Assembly (NCBI GenBank): GCA_030730365.1
Contig: JANQVJ010000027.1
Span: 14,722-71,169 of the forward strand
Reading direction: 5' to 3'
DNA: 56,448 nucleotides
From: Verrucomicrobiales bacterium
Lineage (GTDB): Bacteria; Verrucomicrobiota; Verrucomicrobiia; Verrucomicrobiales; DEV007
Shown here: positions 34,066-42,253 of the stretch, in pieces
Layout of the letters: every line of letters starts with the position of its first letter
Position numbering within the stretch: position 1 is the stretch's first letter
Notes under the pieces: model-generated
What the model was told of the DNA's origin: nothing
Database searches by the model: none
Seen by the model: only the letters and a program-made list of their open reading frames with translations
Program-made: the position numbers and the translations under genes

Positions 34066-35904
34066 ATGAGCAAAACCGAAGAGCTGCTGGAACAACTGGA
34101 ACTGACACCCGGTGACTGGTCGATCCGTCTCACTCTCATCGAGGCCGCCTTGAGAAACGGCGATGCGGCCTTCGCGAGGCGTCTTGTGCGCGCTTCACCC
34201 TCGGATCAGCCGACTCCGCCTGAGGTTCAGGTGCGCCTCCACACCCTCCTCACCAAAGGTGTTGAGCCCTTACCTGCCCCACCTGTCCCGCCCGATAAAA
34301 ATCCTCCCGTCGCACCTCCTGTTCCGCCGGCCGCGCCCGACGAAGATCTGGAGCCCGCCGCGAAAGAGGCGCCCGTCTTAGCATTTCCCCGCACTGAATT
34401 CGAAGGCGGACTCTCCGCCCTGATCGAGAGCGATCTGCCTGCGATGTCCCGCAGGTCGGCTCCCGGGAAAAGAGCGAAGGCGCGTCAGGCTCCTCATCCT
34501 GATCTCGCCGCCGTAAAAGCGAAGTGGGAAAACTACGATGGCGGTCTCGAGTTGGTCGTTCTCGAGCCGACTGACTTTGTCGAGGCTCCTTCGACAGTGC
34601 CTGAGCGCTTCTCCGCCATTCTCATGGCGATCCTGCTGCACATCGTGCTCTTCATCGTCGTCGGTCTCGTGGTCGTGCATACGGAGTTGCCGAAGCCGCT
34701 GCAGCTCGTCGTCTCCGTTATTCACGAGCGCGAGGCCGAGATCATCACGCCCCGCATCACGAAACCGAACGTTGAGATCAAACCGTCCGCCTCCGCCGCG
34801 CAGGCAGTCGATGTCATTAACTCGCTCGGGTCATCTGCTTTCAGCGTGCCCGATGTCGAGACGAGTGACGATCTCATCGTCTCCGCCATGCTTCCCGGGG
34901 TCGAAGCGCTCGGCAACGGAATGAGCTTTTCCACCAAGTCCGTTGATGCCTCGAACGTGAACTTCTTCGGCCTCTCCGGCAGCGGCAACCGGATCGTCTT
35001 TGTTATCGATGCCACTGCCGAGATGCTCGTCGATGAAAAAGGCGGGATGTTCGCCTATGACAATGTCAAGACCGAGGTCGGGGTCATGCTCGCGAGCCTG
35101 AATCGCGGCACCGAGTTCAACCTCCTCCTTTACGAGGGGAAAAGGCTCGTCGCCTTTCGCGAGGTTCCCGTGCCCGGATTGCCCTCTAACATCCGGCAGG
35201 CAATCGAGTGGCTCGATCCGGTCAACCGCCGCTATGAGAGGCTCGGTCTCGACAATGATTTCGGTCCTTCTCAGGAGGTGGCCGAGGTCGAGGGTTACCC
35301 CATCGCCGCCGGAGACCTCGCCCATTATCCCAAGGCCATTCAAAAAGCGATGGAGTGGCAGGCCGGCGCGATCTTCTGCGTCGTGAGCGGCTATCGCGGG
35401 ATGGGGCGCGCGCCCACTCCGGAAATGATGGCAAAACGCCCGACGGCTCCAACGGCTCCAACGGCTCCAACGGTCGATCCCGGCGAGCAAAAGGCCTGGC
35501 TGGATGCCGTCGCCAAAACCCGTGCCTGGCTTGAAAATGAGAACGAGGCAAGGCGGGAGAAGGGGCTCTCGCCCAAGGTCGTCGTGAACTTCAACCAGCT
35601 CGTCCGAGAGATCACCGGCGCCACCCCGCCGGCCCGTCGCAATGCCCCCGCGGCCGCCACCGCTCCCGCCCTGCCGTCCGTGACCCCCGAAGAGATTGAG
35701 TTGCAGATTGCGAAGCTGGTGAATGATCGCTACAAAGCCGACGGCATGGAGGAGCCGAGCTTGCACCTCGTCCTCTTCCTCGGGGAGGACGAAGAGATCG
35801 GGGCCGACGAGGATCACTTCAAGAATCTCACCCGCAAGAATCGCGGCAAGCTCAAGATCCTCCGCGGTCTCGCTGCTTTGCAGAATGTAACCGGAGCGCA
35901 GTGA
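34066..35904 (+). CDS. Single-pass membrane protein with periplasmic vWA-like domain
   Basis: The 612-residue product has a TPR-like cytoplasmic start (about 1-65), a proline-rich linker (68-95), one membrane helix (about 183-205) and a periplasmic part. The latter contains a von Willebrand factor A-like start, FFGLSGSGNRIVFVIDATAE (about 300-319), where the metal-site DxSxS appears as DATAE, so classical metal binding may be lost. A TonB-like proline-rich layout is superficially similar, but no TonB domain is seen. Three perfect 9-bp units encode PTAPTAPTAP near residue 460. The C-terminus (EEPSLHLVLFLGEDEEIGAD) has a second sheet-like segment. Similar PVC proteins keep DxSGSM, suggesting a degenerate member. 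Function unknown. A good promoter lies upstream; a strong terminator follows. Confidence 0.65.
   Translation: MSKTEELLEQLELTPGDWSIRLTLIEAALRNGDAAFARRLVRASPSDQPTPPEVQVRLHTLLTKGVEPLPAPPVPPDKNPPVAPPVPPAAPDEDLEPAAKEAPVLAFPRTEFEGGLSALIESDLPAMSRRSAPGKRAKARQAPHPDLAAVKAKWENYDGGLELVVLEPTDFVEAPSTVPERFSAILMAILLHIVLFIVVGLVVVHTELPKPLQLVVSVIHEREAEIITPRITKPNVEIKPSASAAQAVDVINSLGSSAFSVPDVETSDDLIVSAMLPGVEALGNGMSFSTKSVDASNVNFFGLSGSGNRIVFVIDATAEMLVDEKGGMFAYDNVKTEVGVMLASLNRGTEFNLLLYEGKRLVAFREVPVPGLPSNIRQAIEWLDPVNRRYERLGLDNDFGPSQEVAEVEGYPIAAGDLAHYPKAIQKAMEWQAGAIFCVVSGYRGMGRAPTPEMMAKRPTAPTAPTAPTVDPGEQKAWLDAVAKTRAWLENENEARREKGLSPKVVVNFNQLVREITGATPPARRNAPAAATAPALPSVTPEEIELQIAKLVNDRYKADGMEEPSLHLVLFLGEDEEIGADEDHFKNLTRKNRGKLKILRGLAALQNVTGAQ
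35443..35469 (+). repeat. Tandem 9-bp repeat in coding sequence (3 units)
   Basis: ACGGCTCCA is repeated three times without change and then starts again (ACGGT). Each unit is three codons, so copy-number change would lengthen a Pro-Thr-Ala linker without shifting the frame. Confidence 0.85.
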
Positions 35905-36006
35905 CCGGTGACCGTCGCCTTGACAGACCGCCAGATCCGGCGGATTCATTGTCCTGCCAAACCGCAGTAGGTGTTCCCATGGGTTTTCCCGGGGGACACT
36001 AATGTA

Positions 36007-36046
36007 ACGAAGCCCCGGTGTTCTCCCACCGGGGCTTTTTCGTTTT
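36007..36046. terminator. Strong intrinsic terminator
   Basis: AGCCCCGGTG pairs perfectly with CACCGGGGCT across a 6-nt loop, followed by TTTTTCGTTTTT on the plus strand. It ends the vWA-like transcript; the minus strand side has no long T run, although the same hairpin lies downstream of the convergent alpha/beta hydrolase. Confidence 0.88.
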
Positions 36047-36186
36047 TGGGGGACGGTAGGGGGCACTTCGGCTCTAGCCGCAGGTTCGCTCGGGGAAGGA
36101 AAGCGGGCACGGTCTGGCGCCTCCGCCGTCTCGCGTGCATTCGAAGCGGCGACGCGGACGTCAACCCCTACATTGGGATGGCAACG

Positions 36187-38073
36187 TTACTGTTTTGCAG
36201 CGGGCGCCTCCAACACCCACCTCTCCTGCGCCTTTTCAACCGCCTTTTCAACCGCCCCGGGCAGCAAATACCCTCGCTTCACAAGCGCTTCCGCCGCCTC
36301 GCGGGTCCGGCTGAGAAAGTCGGCGGGGTCTTCGTAGCGTTCTTCGCGCGAGTGACGCGGGTCGCCGGTTTTTTCGCGATCCGCTTTATTCAGAGGAAAG
36401 GGGATCCACGAGCCGCGCAGGACGGGGAGCAATTCATCGGGAGCGCCCATTTCCGCGGGCCGAAACATCCATCCCGTCGCGGTCGCGAGGGGGACCGCGA
36501 CTTCGGGGAGGCGGATGCCGGCGAGCTCGTTGCCGTCGGCGTCGACCTGCGGCACGAGGAGGGGCAGGGCGCGGCCGGCTCCGGCTCCGCCGGGGTGAAG
36601 GGAATTGGCCATGCGGGGTCCGGCCTGGAGTCCGCGGGGGGATTGTATCCCGGGAATATTGGGAAAGGCGACTTCGGCGACGGGAACGAGGGTGCCGTCG
36701 GCGAGGCGCGGGTAGGCGCTCGCGGGAGGATCGATCCCTTCGCTGACCCAGCGATGCATCGCGAGGCGCAGGGCGAGGAGGGCGGGGCGGAAGTCGACGG
36801 GATTGGCGAAGGGAGCTCCGGCACCGGGAGAGGCGGGCGGGAAAGCGGACGGCCCGTGCTGCGTCCCTGCGAAGAGATAAAGGCGCACCTCGTCGGGCAG
36901 GACGAGGTCCTGCTTGCCCTCGGGATCAGTGTGGACGAGGGCGGCGACCCGACCGGCGCCCCAATACTCGGCGGCGGTGTTGGTGTAGAAAATGCGGGGC
37001 CGATGCGTGACCCGCGGATTTTCGAGGAGTCCTTCGCTGCATCCGCTCACGGGATCGTGAACTGCCATATCGGCGAAGGGATAGGAAGCGGCGCGGAAAA
37101 GGGCGAGTTCGCGCGGCGTTGACCAGCGGCGGTTGAGATCGAGACGACCGGCCCCGGCGATGTGGGGGATGATGCCGTCGAGGACGATGCGGTTGGCGGT
37201 ATCGGTGTTGAAGCCCCGATAGACAAAGTCGCGGAGAAAACGTCCGCATTGCGAGGCGCCGAAGGCGTAAAGATGCGGGACGGGCGCGAGGGAATCGGTG
37301 CCGTGTTTCAACCAGACAGCCGCCTCGCGGATCGCGGCAAAACCGAGTCCGGCGATGGGCGGATTCTCGGCGAGCCAGGTGATCTCGTAAGTGAGGCCAG
37401 GCTCGAAGCCGCCCTCGAGGGTGATGGTGTTGCCTTCGAGACTCCATTGCGCGCGCGGGATTTCGCGTCCGCCGGGGAGGTGGCCCTTTTCGCGGACGGA
37501 CAGGCGGGTCTCCGCTCCGTCGGGATCGACGGGCGGGTAGGGGGCGAGATCGGTGACGGTGAAACTTTCTTCGGGCTCATCGACGATGAAGATCGCCTCG
37601 ACCGTGCCGCGAATGGCCGCCCCGTCTTTGTCCCGCGCGACAGGCACCTCGATGCGGAGTTTTCCCGGATCGGCGGGCACGTCGAACTCCCATCCCACTT
37701 CGAGCATGGCAAAGCGATGCTCAATCATGAACTCGCTCATCCCACTGCGCGAGCCGCGATTCGGGATCTCCATCCAGCCGGCTACCGTCTCAGGCGCGCC
37801 CTCGACCGGACGCAGGAGACGAAAGTCGGAGGAAAAAGCAACCCGTCCGTCCGCCTCGACCGGGGCGAGTTCCAGGTCGGTGATGCCGTGGTTTCGTTCG
37901 TGAGTCGGATCGATGCGGTAATGGATCCGGCCCGAGATTTCCTCGTAGTCGGTGTTCTCGACGGGCTGGCGTTCGAGGATCTCGACCTTCGTCACTTCGC
38001 CGCGGACGGTGTGGATCGGAAAGAGAAGTGCGGCGGCGGAGGGGAGAAGGAAGAGAGGATGTCGAAGGAACAT
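36187..38073 (-). CDS. Exported alpha/beta hydrolase (Abhydrolase_10-like)
   Basis: The 628-residue product has a signal peptide (about 1-25) and a large alpha/beta hydrolase domain of the type with the nucleophile in a G-x-S-x-C-G elbow: Ser274 in FGASQCGRFLRDFVYRGFN. TAGWMEIPNRGSRSG and LAENPPIAGLGFAAIREAAVWLKHG are conserved-looking surrounding segments, and the late DGTLVPVAEVAFPNIPGI fits the family. Such proteins are often annotated as hypothetical alpha/beta hydrolases in PVC and proteobacterial genomes; substrates unknown, probably esters. The start at 38073 gives a normal signal peptide; the longer upstream frame crosses two repeats. The C-terminal helices (DFLSRTREAAEALVKRGYLL) are charged. 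Confidence 0.82.
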   Translation of the reverse strand: MFLRHPLFLLPSAAALLFPIHTVRGEVTKVEILERQPVENTDYEEISGRIHYRIDPTHERNHGITDLELAPVEADGRVAFSSDFRLLRPVEGAPETVAGWMEIPNRGSRSGMSEFMIEHRFAMLEVGWEFDVPADPGKLRIEVPVARDKDGAAIRGTVEAIFIVDEPEESFTVTDLAPYPPVDPDGAETRLSVREKGHLPGGREIPRAQWSLEGNTITLEGGFEPGLTYEITWLAENPPIAGLGFAAIREAAVWLKHGTDSLAPVPHLYAFGASQCGRFLRDFVYRGFNTDTANRIVLDGIIPHIAGAGRLDLNRRWSTPRELALFRAASYPFADMAVHDPVSGCSEGLLENPRVTHRPRIFYTNTAAEYWGAGRVAALVHTDPEGKQDLVLPDEVRLYLFAGTQHGPSAFPPASPGAGAPFANPVDFRPALLALRLAMHRWVSEGIDPPASAYPRLADGTLVPVAEVAFPNIPGIQSPRGLQAGPRMANSLHPGGAGAGRALPLLVPQVDADGNELAGIRLPEVAVPLATATGWMFRPAEMGAPDELLPVLRGSWIPFPLNKADREKTGDPRHSREERYEDPADFLSRTREAAEALVKRGYLLPGAVEKAVEKAQERWVLEAPAAKQ

Positions 38074-38151
38074 CCGGGAATGATTGCCGCTTCCGGCAGG
38101 GGAAGTCAACGGCGTGGATTCGATCGAGAGAGTAGAGGCTTCATCGGGAAG

Positions 38152-38222
38152 GTAGAACGGCTCTCCAGGCCCGTTTCCGACTTGCCCGGCCGACGTTGAA
38201 CGGGCCTGGAGACGCATTCTAC
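38152..38222. repeat. REPIN-like inverted doublet, family D, copy 2 (diverged)
   Basis: Arms 38152-38175 and 38199-38222 are inverted copies with about three or four mismatches in 24, both with GTAGAA at the outer edge and the internal word CCAGGCCCGTT. Related to 32038-32110. Confidence 0.78.
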
Positions 38223-38297
38223 ATGGAAAAGAGGTGAACCACGAATCGAACGAATGAAGCCGGATGGCGTGGTCCGGGTGACTTGGAGATCCACAGC

Positions 38298-38319
38298 GGC
38301 CCTCGCAGAGGCCACCTAC
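38298..38319 (-). repeat. REP-like GTAG hairpin, family H (single)
   Basis: Read on the minus strand: GTAGGT followed by GGCCTC-TGC-GAGGGCC, an almost perfect stem. Same GTAG-plus-hairpin format as the other families but different sequence. The 366-base stretch 38074-38439 holds this repeat and the family D doublet and no gene that I can see. Confidence 0.5.
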
Positions 38320-38439
38320 AGCAGTGCGTCGCGAATTCCGCTCTTGCCCGCGCGCTGAATTCGTCACACTATCGGGCAGTCCCACCCCCTTTTGCCCGAT
38401 GAGCAAACCCTCTTTGGAGGCTGCCCGGGCGAATCGTTC

Positions 38440-38844
38440 ATGAGCACTGACACCACCGATGACATCGCCTGGGCGAGACGAGTGAACGCGCAGTGGATCG
38501 TGCGCGAAGGCCTGCGGGCGAGTGCTGCCGCGTATCTGGATCGTCTCGCCTCGATCGATCCGGAACGGCTGCAACGGTCGTGTTGCCGCGCCCGTCGTCT
38601 CACGGATCGCTATGGGACCAGCGAGGATCCAAAGCCGTGGTTTTATGCCGGGCTCTTCAGTCTCGCCTCAGGGGACGAAGTGAGGCATTTCCTGACAGAA
38701 CATCATTTTACGCTCGCCACTCTGCCGGGACACGAGGACGAGCTACCGGCATTCCTTGGTCCTGACAGTGTCGCCACATCGACCTGGGAAAAGATCCTGC
38801 ACATCCGCGAGGGCGTCGCCGGTCTTGCCGGAGAGGGCGCTTAG
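38440..38844 (+). CDS. Small hypothetical protein
   Basis: A 134-residue protein with no recognised domain. Most of it looks alpha-helical (AWARRVNAQWIVREGLRASA; AAYLDRLASIDPERLQRSCC) with two adjacent cysteines at about 54-55; no signal peptide or membrane helix. Its composition and GC-rich third codon positions look coding. A TTG start 48 bases upstream would add 16 residues, but the ATG is preferred. Its stop overlaps the stop of the convergent DUF937 gene. Function unknown. Confidence 0.6.
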   Translation: MSTDTTDDIAWARRVNAQWIVREGLRASAAAYLDRLASIDPERLQRSCCRARRLTDRYGTSEDPKPWFYAGLFSLASGDEVRHFLTEHHFTLATLPGHEDELPAFLGPDSVATSTWEKILHIREGVAGLAGEGA

Positions 38845-39332
38845 TCTCCGCTCGGGAAATACTTGCCGGCCCAGCGTCCCAGCATCGTGGGGATACTCGG
38901 CGTCGACGGGGATGGGGTGAACTTGCGGGCGAGGCGCATCGCGAGTTCGTCGAGTGATCCGTATCCCTGCTGCTCGACGAAGGAGGTCAGGATAGGAACC
39001 GCCGTATTTCCAAAGGGAACGCGGCGCATGAGGAATCGGAGGACGATGGGGACGATGAGCGGGATGACTTTGGCGGCCTGCTCGGGGGTGACGCCAACTT
39101 CGTCGCGGACGCGGGCGTTCATCTGTTCGCCGGTGCCTTCGAGGAGGTGGTCGAGGCTCTCTCCGCCCCCTGCGATGGGGACTCTCGCGGACTCGAATCG
39201 CCCGAGAATGACGGGGGCAGTGGCGGAGAGGACGCCGGCGGCCTCTTCACGGGTGACCCCGAGAGTACCCGAGATCTTCCGGGTGATCTCGTCACCGTGG
39301 TCCTGGATGAGTTGCTCGAGGAGAGTGGGCAT
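38841..39332 (-). CDS. DUF937 (YidB-like) family protein
   Basis: The 163-residue product contains two copies of the DUF937 helical pattern: ITRKISGTLGVTREEAAGVLSATAPVILGRF (about 17-45) and VRDEVGVTPEQAAKVIPLIVPIVLRFL (about 75-105). No signal peptide. DUF937 proteins are short helical proteins, mostly of unknown function; the E. coli member is YidB. A 46-codon open frame just upstream may be part of the same transcript. Stop codons of this gene and the convergent hypothetical gene share bases. Confidence 0.78.
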   Translation of the reverse strand: MPTLLEQLIQDHGDEITRKISGTLGVTREEAAGVLSATAPVILGRFESARVPIAGGGESLDHLLEGTGEQMNARVRDEVGVTPEQAAKVIPLIVPIVLRFLMRRVPFGNTAVPILTSFVEQQGYGSLDELAMRLARKFTPSPSTPSIPTMLGRWAGKYFPSGD

Positions 39333-39341
39333 GTCGCTAAC

Positions 39342-39482
39342 CTAAGGACGACACCCGCTCCCGGCAAGTGGCGTATGCGGGGTTTGCAGGCCCGGATGCT
39401 CAGTAGCGCCGCACCGTAAAGTTCGGGCTCGGGGTAGAATGATGGCTGCGACGAGGAGAATGAGGACTATTCCGATCTTCAT
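39342..39482 (-). CDS. Possible 46-residue membrane peptide
   Basis: An ATG-started frame with a strongly hydrophobic N-terminus, MKIGIVLILLVAAIILPR, then a short polar tail containing two cysteines. It ends nine bases before the DUF937 start on the same strand. No ribosome binding site is obvious and the tail does not resemble a known family, so this may be chance. It lies in an otherwise gene-poor stretch. Confidence 0.25.
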   Translation of the reverse strand: MKIGIVLILLVAAIILPRARTLRCGATEHPGLQTPHTPLAGSGCRP

Positions 39483-39911
39483 TAAAAAGGGCGGGGGAGT
39501 AGGTGGCGTGGGAGCGAATGCCTTCGGCGATTCCGGCTCGGTTCACCCTACCGGTGACATCGCCTTAAAAAAATGGGGTGAAACGCGACTCGCCCCGGAC
39601 ACGCGATCCGTGGTAGGTTTCAACCCCATGGTCAAGTTCACGAGTGTGGTTCACATTTATGGACGTCTTCCGGGAGAGTCCATCCGGCTGCGCCCGCACC
39701 TGACTTCCCCCGCCTCGTCTCTCAACCCGCCTCTCCCTTTGATCTCGAATTCGGAAAAGAAAAACGCGCGCGAGGCCTTTGCCGGCTTATCCCTCGAAGC
39801 TCCCTCGGGATACCTGGGCGGCGTCGATGCGGCCGTCGGGCAGAGGTCCGATCTCGCGGAACAATTTCATCAACGCGATCCCGCCGGTATCCACGAGGAA
39901 GCCGCCCGGGA

Positions 39912-40058
39912 ATGCCACGCGCCGGCGTGGTCGGAGGCACTTTCAAAATCGAGTCGCGACCGGGAGAGGAGACGAACGTCATTGTCGAAATTCCTCCCAC
40001 CGATGTTTTCGCCGAAGATGAACCGAGGAGACCGCCGGTCTCAACCCCGCTTACGAAC
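39912..40058 (+). pseudogene. Relic of a histidine kinase (end of the HATPase domain) running in frame into the response regulator
   Basis: The translation contains VGGTFKIESRPGEETNVIVE, which is the glycine-box end of a NarL-type histidine-kinase ATPase domain (usual form: GG-x-F-x-IES-x-PGEGT-x-V-x-V-x-IP). Upstream, in all three frames back to 39333, no H-box, N-box or G1-box can be found, so only the last 30 or so codons remain. The stretch 39500-39911 looks degraded. The frame runs without a stop into the regulator, which normally would be the next gene of the pair. Confidence 0.65.
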
Positions 40059-40745
40059 ATGAATTTGATTACCATCATTATCGCCGAAGATCATACCATC
40101 GTCAGGGAGGGGTTGGGAATTCTCCTCGGGCTCGAAAAGGACTTTCTCGTTGTGGCCGTGGCGGCGAACGGTCGCGAGGCCGTCACTCTCGCCCTTGAAC
40201 TGCGGCCCGATGTCGTCGTTATGGACATCGCGATGCCTTTGCTCAACGGGCTCGAAGCGACCCGCCAGATCCTGCGCACGGCGCCGGAGACGAAGATCCT
40301 GATGCTCTCTGCGCACAGTGATGATGCCTACGTGAAGCAGGCGCTCGCCTACGGCGCGGTCGGTTTTCTTGTGAAGCAGACGGCGTCGAACCTGCTCGCG
40401 GAGGCAATTCGTGAAGTCCATCAAGGCGGGGCCTGCTTCAGTCCCGAGATACGGAGGCGCCTCGACTATCAAGAGGCCAAGGCGAAAGCCAACGGAGATT
40501 TACCGCCGAAGAGTGGGTCCTGCGAGTTGAGTCCCCGCGAGATGGAGGTCCTGCAACTCATCGCCGAGGGCAAAGCAAACAAGGAAACCGCGTGGGAGCT
40601 GGGTATCAGCATCAAGACGGTAGAGAAACATCGGCAGAACCTCATGGAAAAACTCGATATCCACGATACCGCCGGACTGACTCGCTTTGCGATCGAGACA
40701 GGTATCATCGAGAGCAGCGTCCAGAGCACGACGGTGGAAACGTGA
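40059..40745 (+). CDS. NarL/FixJ-family response regulator (orphan)
   Basis: The 228-residue product has a receiver domain (about 1-122): acidic pocket Glu10/Asp11, phospho-acceptor Asp56 in VVVMDIAMP, switch Ser/Thr in MLSAHS and Lys in FLVKQTAS. A LuxR-type helix-turn-helix follows (about 160-220: LSPREMEVLQLIAEGKANKE and ISIKTVEKHRQNLMEKLDI). It would bind DNA when phosphorylated. The ATG begins the receiver (MNLITIIIAEDHTIV); the frame is open upstream into the kinase relic. The cognate kinase is therefore gone and any phosphate must come from another kinase or be dispensable. The next gene, DUF1501, is separated by 95 bases. Confidence 0.92.
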   Translation: MNLITIIIAEDHTIVREGLGILLGLEKDFLVVAVAANGREAVTLALELRPDVVVMDIAMPLLNGLEATRQILRTAPETKILMLSAHSDDAYVKQALAYGAVGFLVKQTASNLLAEAIREVHQGGACFSPEIRRRLDYQEAKAKANGDLPPKSGSCELSPREMEVLQLIAEGKANKETAWELGISIKTVEKHRQNLMEKLDIHDTAGLTRFAIETGIIESSVQSTTVET

Positions 40746-40840
40746 GGGTGCTCTGCCCGTGAGGAGATGCCAGGGGATGGCGCGATAACGGTCAAAAGGA
40801 TGGCTGACGGACGGGGCGCGATTCGGATAGGATCTACTTC

Positions 40841-42247
40841 ATGCCACTGAAGCGACGTTCTTTCCTGACAGCCTCTACGGCAGGCTTTGCCGGGTATCAT
40901 TTCGGACGCGGGCTCGCCTCTGCGGCACCGGCGGGACTCCCGACTGCCCGTTCGTCGAAACCGGCAAAGTCGACGATCCTCTTTTTCCTCTGCGGCGGGG
41001 CTTCACAGGTCGATACCTGGGACATGAAACCCGACGCGCCGAGCGCCTACCGCACGCCTTTTCGTCCCGTCCCGACCTCGGCCGACGGGATCCAACTATG
41101 CGAGTATCTCCCCATGACGGCAAAGGTCGCGCATCATCTCGCGATCGTGCGCTCCGTGACCGACGGCGGGCAGGCGACCGGCGATCACCATGCCGGTTAC
41201 TATTACAACCTCACCGGCCACGTCCCCGACCAGACCTTCCGCACCCAGGGAAATGACCGCAAGCCGCAGGCGACGGACTGGCCTTTCATGGGCAGTGTCG
41301 TGGGTTCGCGTCGTGATCCGCACCCCTCTCTGCCGCAAGTGATCTCGCTGCCGCACATGCCGAGCAAGCTGCCCTTTACCCGACCGGGCCAGTTTGCGGG
41401 GAAACTCGGTCTCGATCATGAGCCTTTTTATCTCAATGGAGATCGGGAAAAACCGACCGCCTTTCGCGCACCGTCGCTGAGCCTCTCGACGGATGGGAAA
41501 GTGCGCCTCGATGAGCGCCGGGCTCTCCTCGAGACCCTCAATGAGACGCGGCGTGATTTTGATAAAATCGCCGCGATGGGGCAGATCGATTCGCTCCAGG
41601 AAAAAGCCTTTTCTCTTCTCGCTTCGGCGTCGACTGCGTCAGCCTTCGACGTCGCGAGCGAACCCCTCGCCCTGCGCGAGCGCTACGGCCAGACCATCAA
41701 TGGCATGAGTCTGCTGATGGCGCGGCGACTCGTCGAGGCGGAGGTCCCTTTCATCACCGTTTTCTGGAAAGAGGACCCCGCTCTCAACAGCAAATGCAAG
41801 AGCGCGGGAGGCTGGGATACGCACGGGAACAACTTCGCCTGTCTCAAAGACGATCTCCTCCCTGAATTCGATCGCGCTTACTCAGCCCTGATCGAGGATC
41901 TCGCCGACCGCGGATTGCTCGAGGACACGCTCGTGCTCGTCTCGAGCGAGATGGGGCGCAAGCCGCTCATCGGTGATCGCCGCTCGGGCGGAGTCGAGGG
42001 GGCGGGACGCGATCACTGGACCGCCTGCATGAGCGTGCTCTTCGCGGGCGGTGGGGTGCAGGGCGGTCAGGTCTACGGCAGTAGCGACCGTTACGGAGAG
42101 TATCCCGACGAGAAACCGCTCAGTCCGTCCGATGTCACGCGGACGGTCTATCACGCGATGGGCATCAACAACCTCGCCGCGATGGACCGCGAGGGGAGGC
42201 CCTTCAATCTTCTCGACGAAGGACGTCCGCTCGTGGAGCTTTTTTGA
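40841..42247 (+). CDS. DUF1501 family exported protein, without PSCyt1 partner
   Basis: The 468-residue product starts with a Tat-like signal KRRSFLTASTAGFAGYHFG and has DUF1501 landmarks: STILFFLCGGASQVDTWDMKPDA, GDHHAGYYYNLTGHVPD, WDTHGNNFACLKDDLLPEFD and SSEMGRKPLIG, ending with DVTRTVYHAMGINNLAAMDREG. The related sulfatase/phosphatase fold is suggested by DHWTACMSVLFAGGG. Unlike the 5.4-kb DUF1501 gene, no PSCyt1-DUF1549-DUF1553 gene accompanies it; the neighbours are a response regulator and a convergent GDSL hydrolase. Exact role unknown. Confidence 0.9.
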   Translation: MPLKRRSFLTASTAGFAGYHFGRGLASAAPAGLPTARSSKPAKSTILFFLCGGASQVDTWDMKPDAPSAYRTPFRPVPTSADGIQLCEYLPMTAKVAHHLAIVRSVTDGGQATGDHHAGYYYNLTGHVPDQTFRTQGNDRKPQATDWPFMGSVVGSRRDPHPSLPQVISLPHMPSKLPFTRPGQFAGKLGLDHEPFYLNGDREKPTAFRAPSLSLSTDGKVRLDERRALLETLNETRRDFDKIAAMGQIDSLQEKAFSLLASASTASAFDVASEPLALRERYGQTINGMSLLMARRLVEAEVPFITVFWKEDPALNSKCKSAGGWDTHGNNFACLKDDLLPEFDRAYSALIEDLADRGLLEDTLVLVSSEMGRKPLIGDRRSGGVEGAGRDHWTACMSVLFAGGGVQGGQVYGSSDRYGEYPDEKPLSPSDVTRTVYHAMGINNLAAMDREGRPFNLLDEGRPLVELF

Positions 42248-42253
42248 TCGGGC

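Noticed and set aside
35971..37122. Plus-strand open frame opposite the alpha/beta hydrolase
   Set aside because: It starts inside the strong terminator region and is antisense to a gene with a Ser274 nucleophile elbow; composition is Gly/Glu-rich without a domain.
39439..40062. Plus-strand 200-codon open frame upstream of the response regulator
   Set aside because: Its translation shows no domain, and the only recognisable piece (kinase ATPase end) lies in a different frame.
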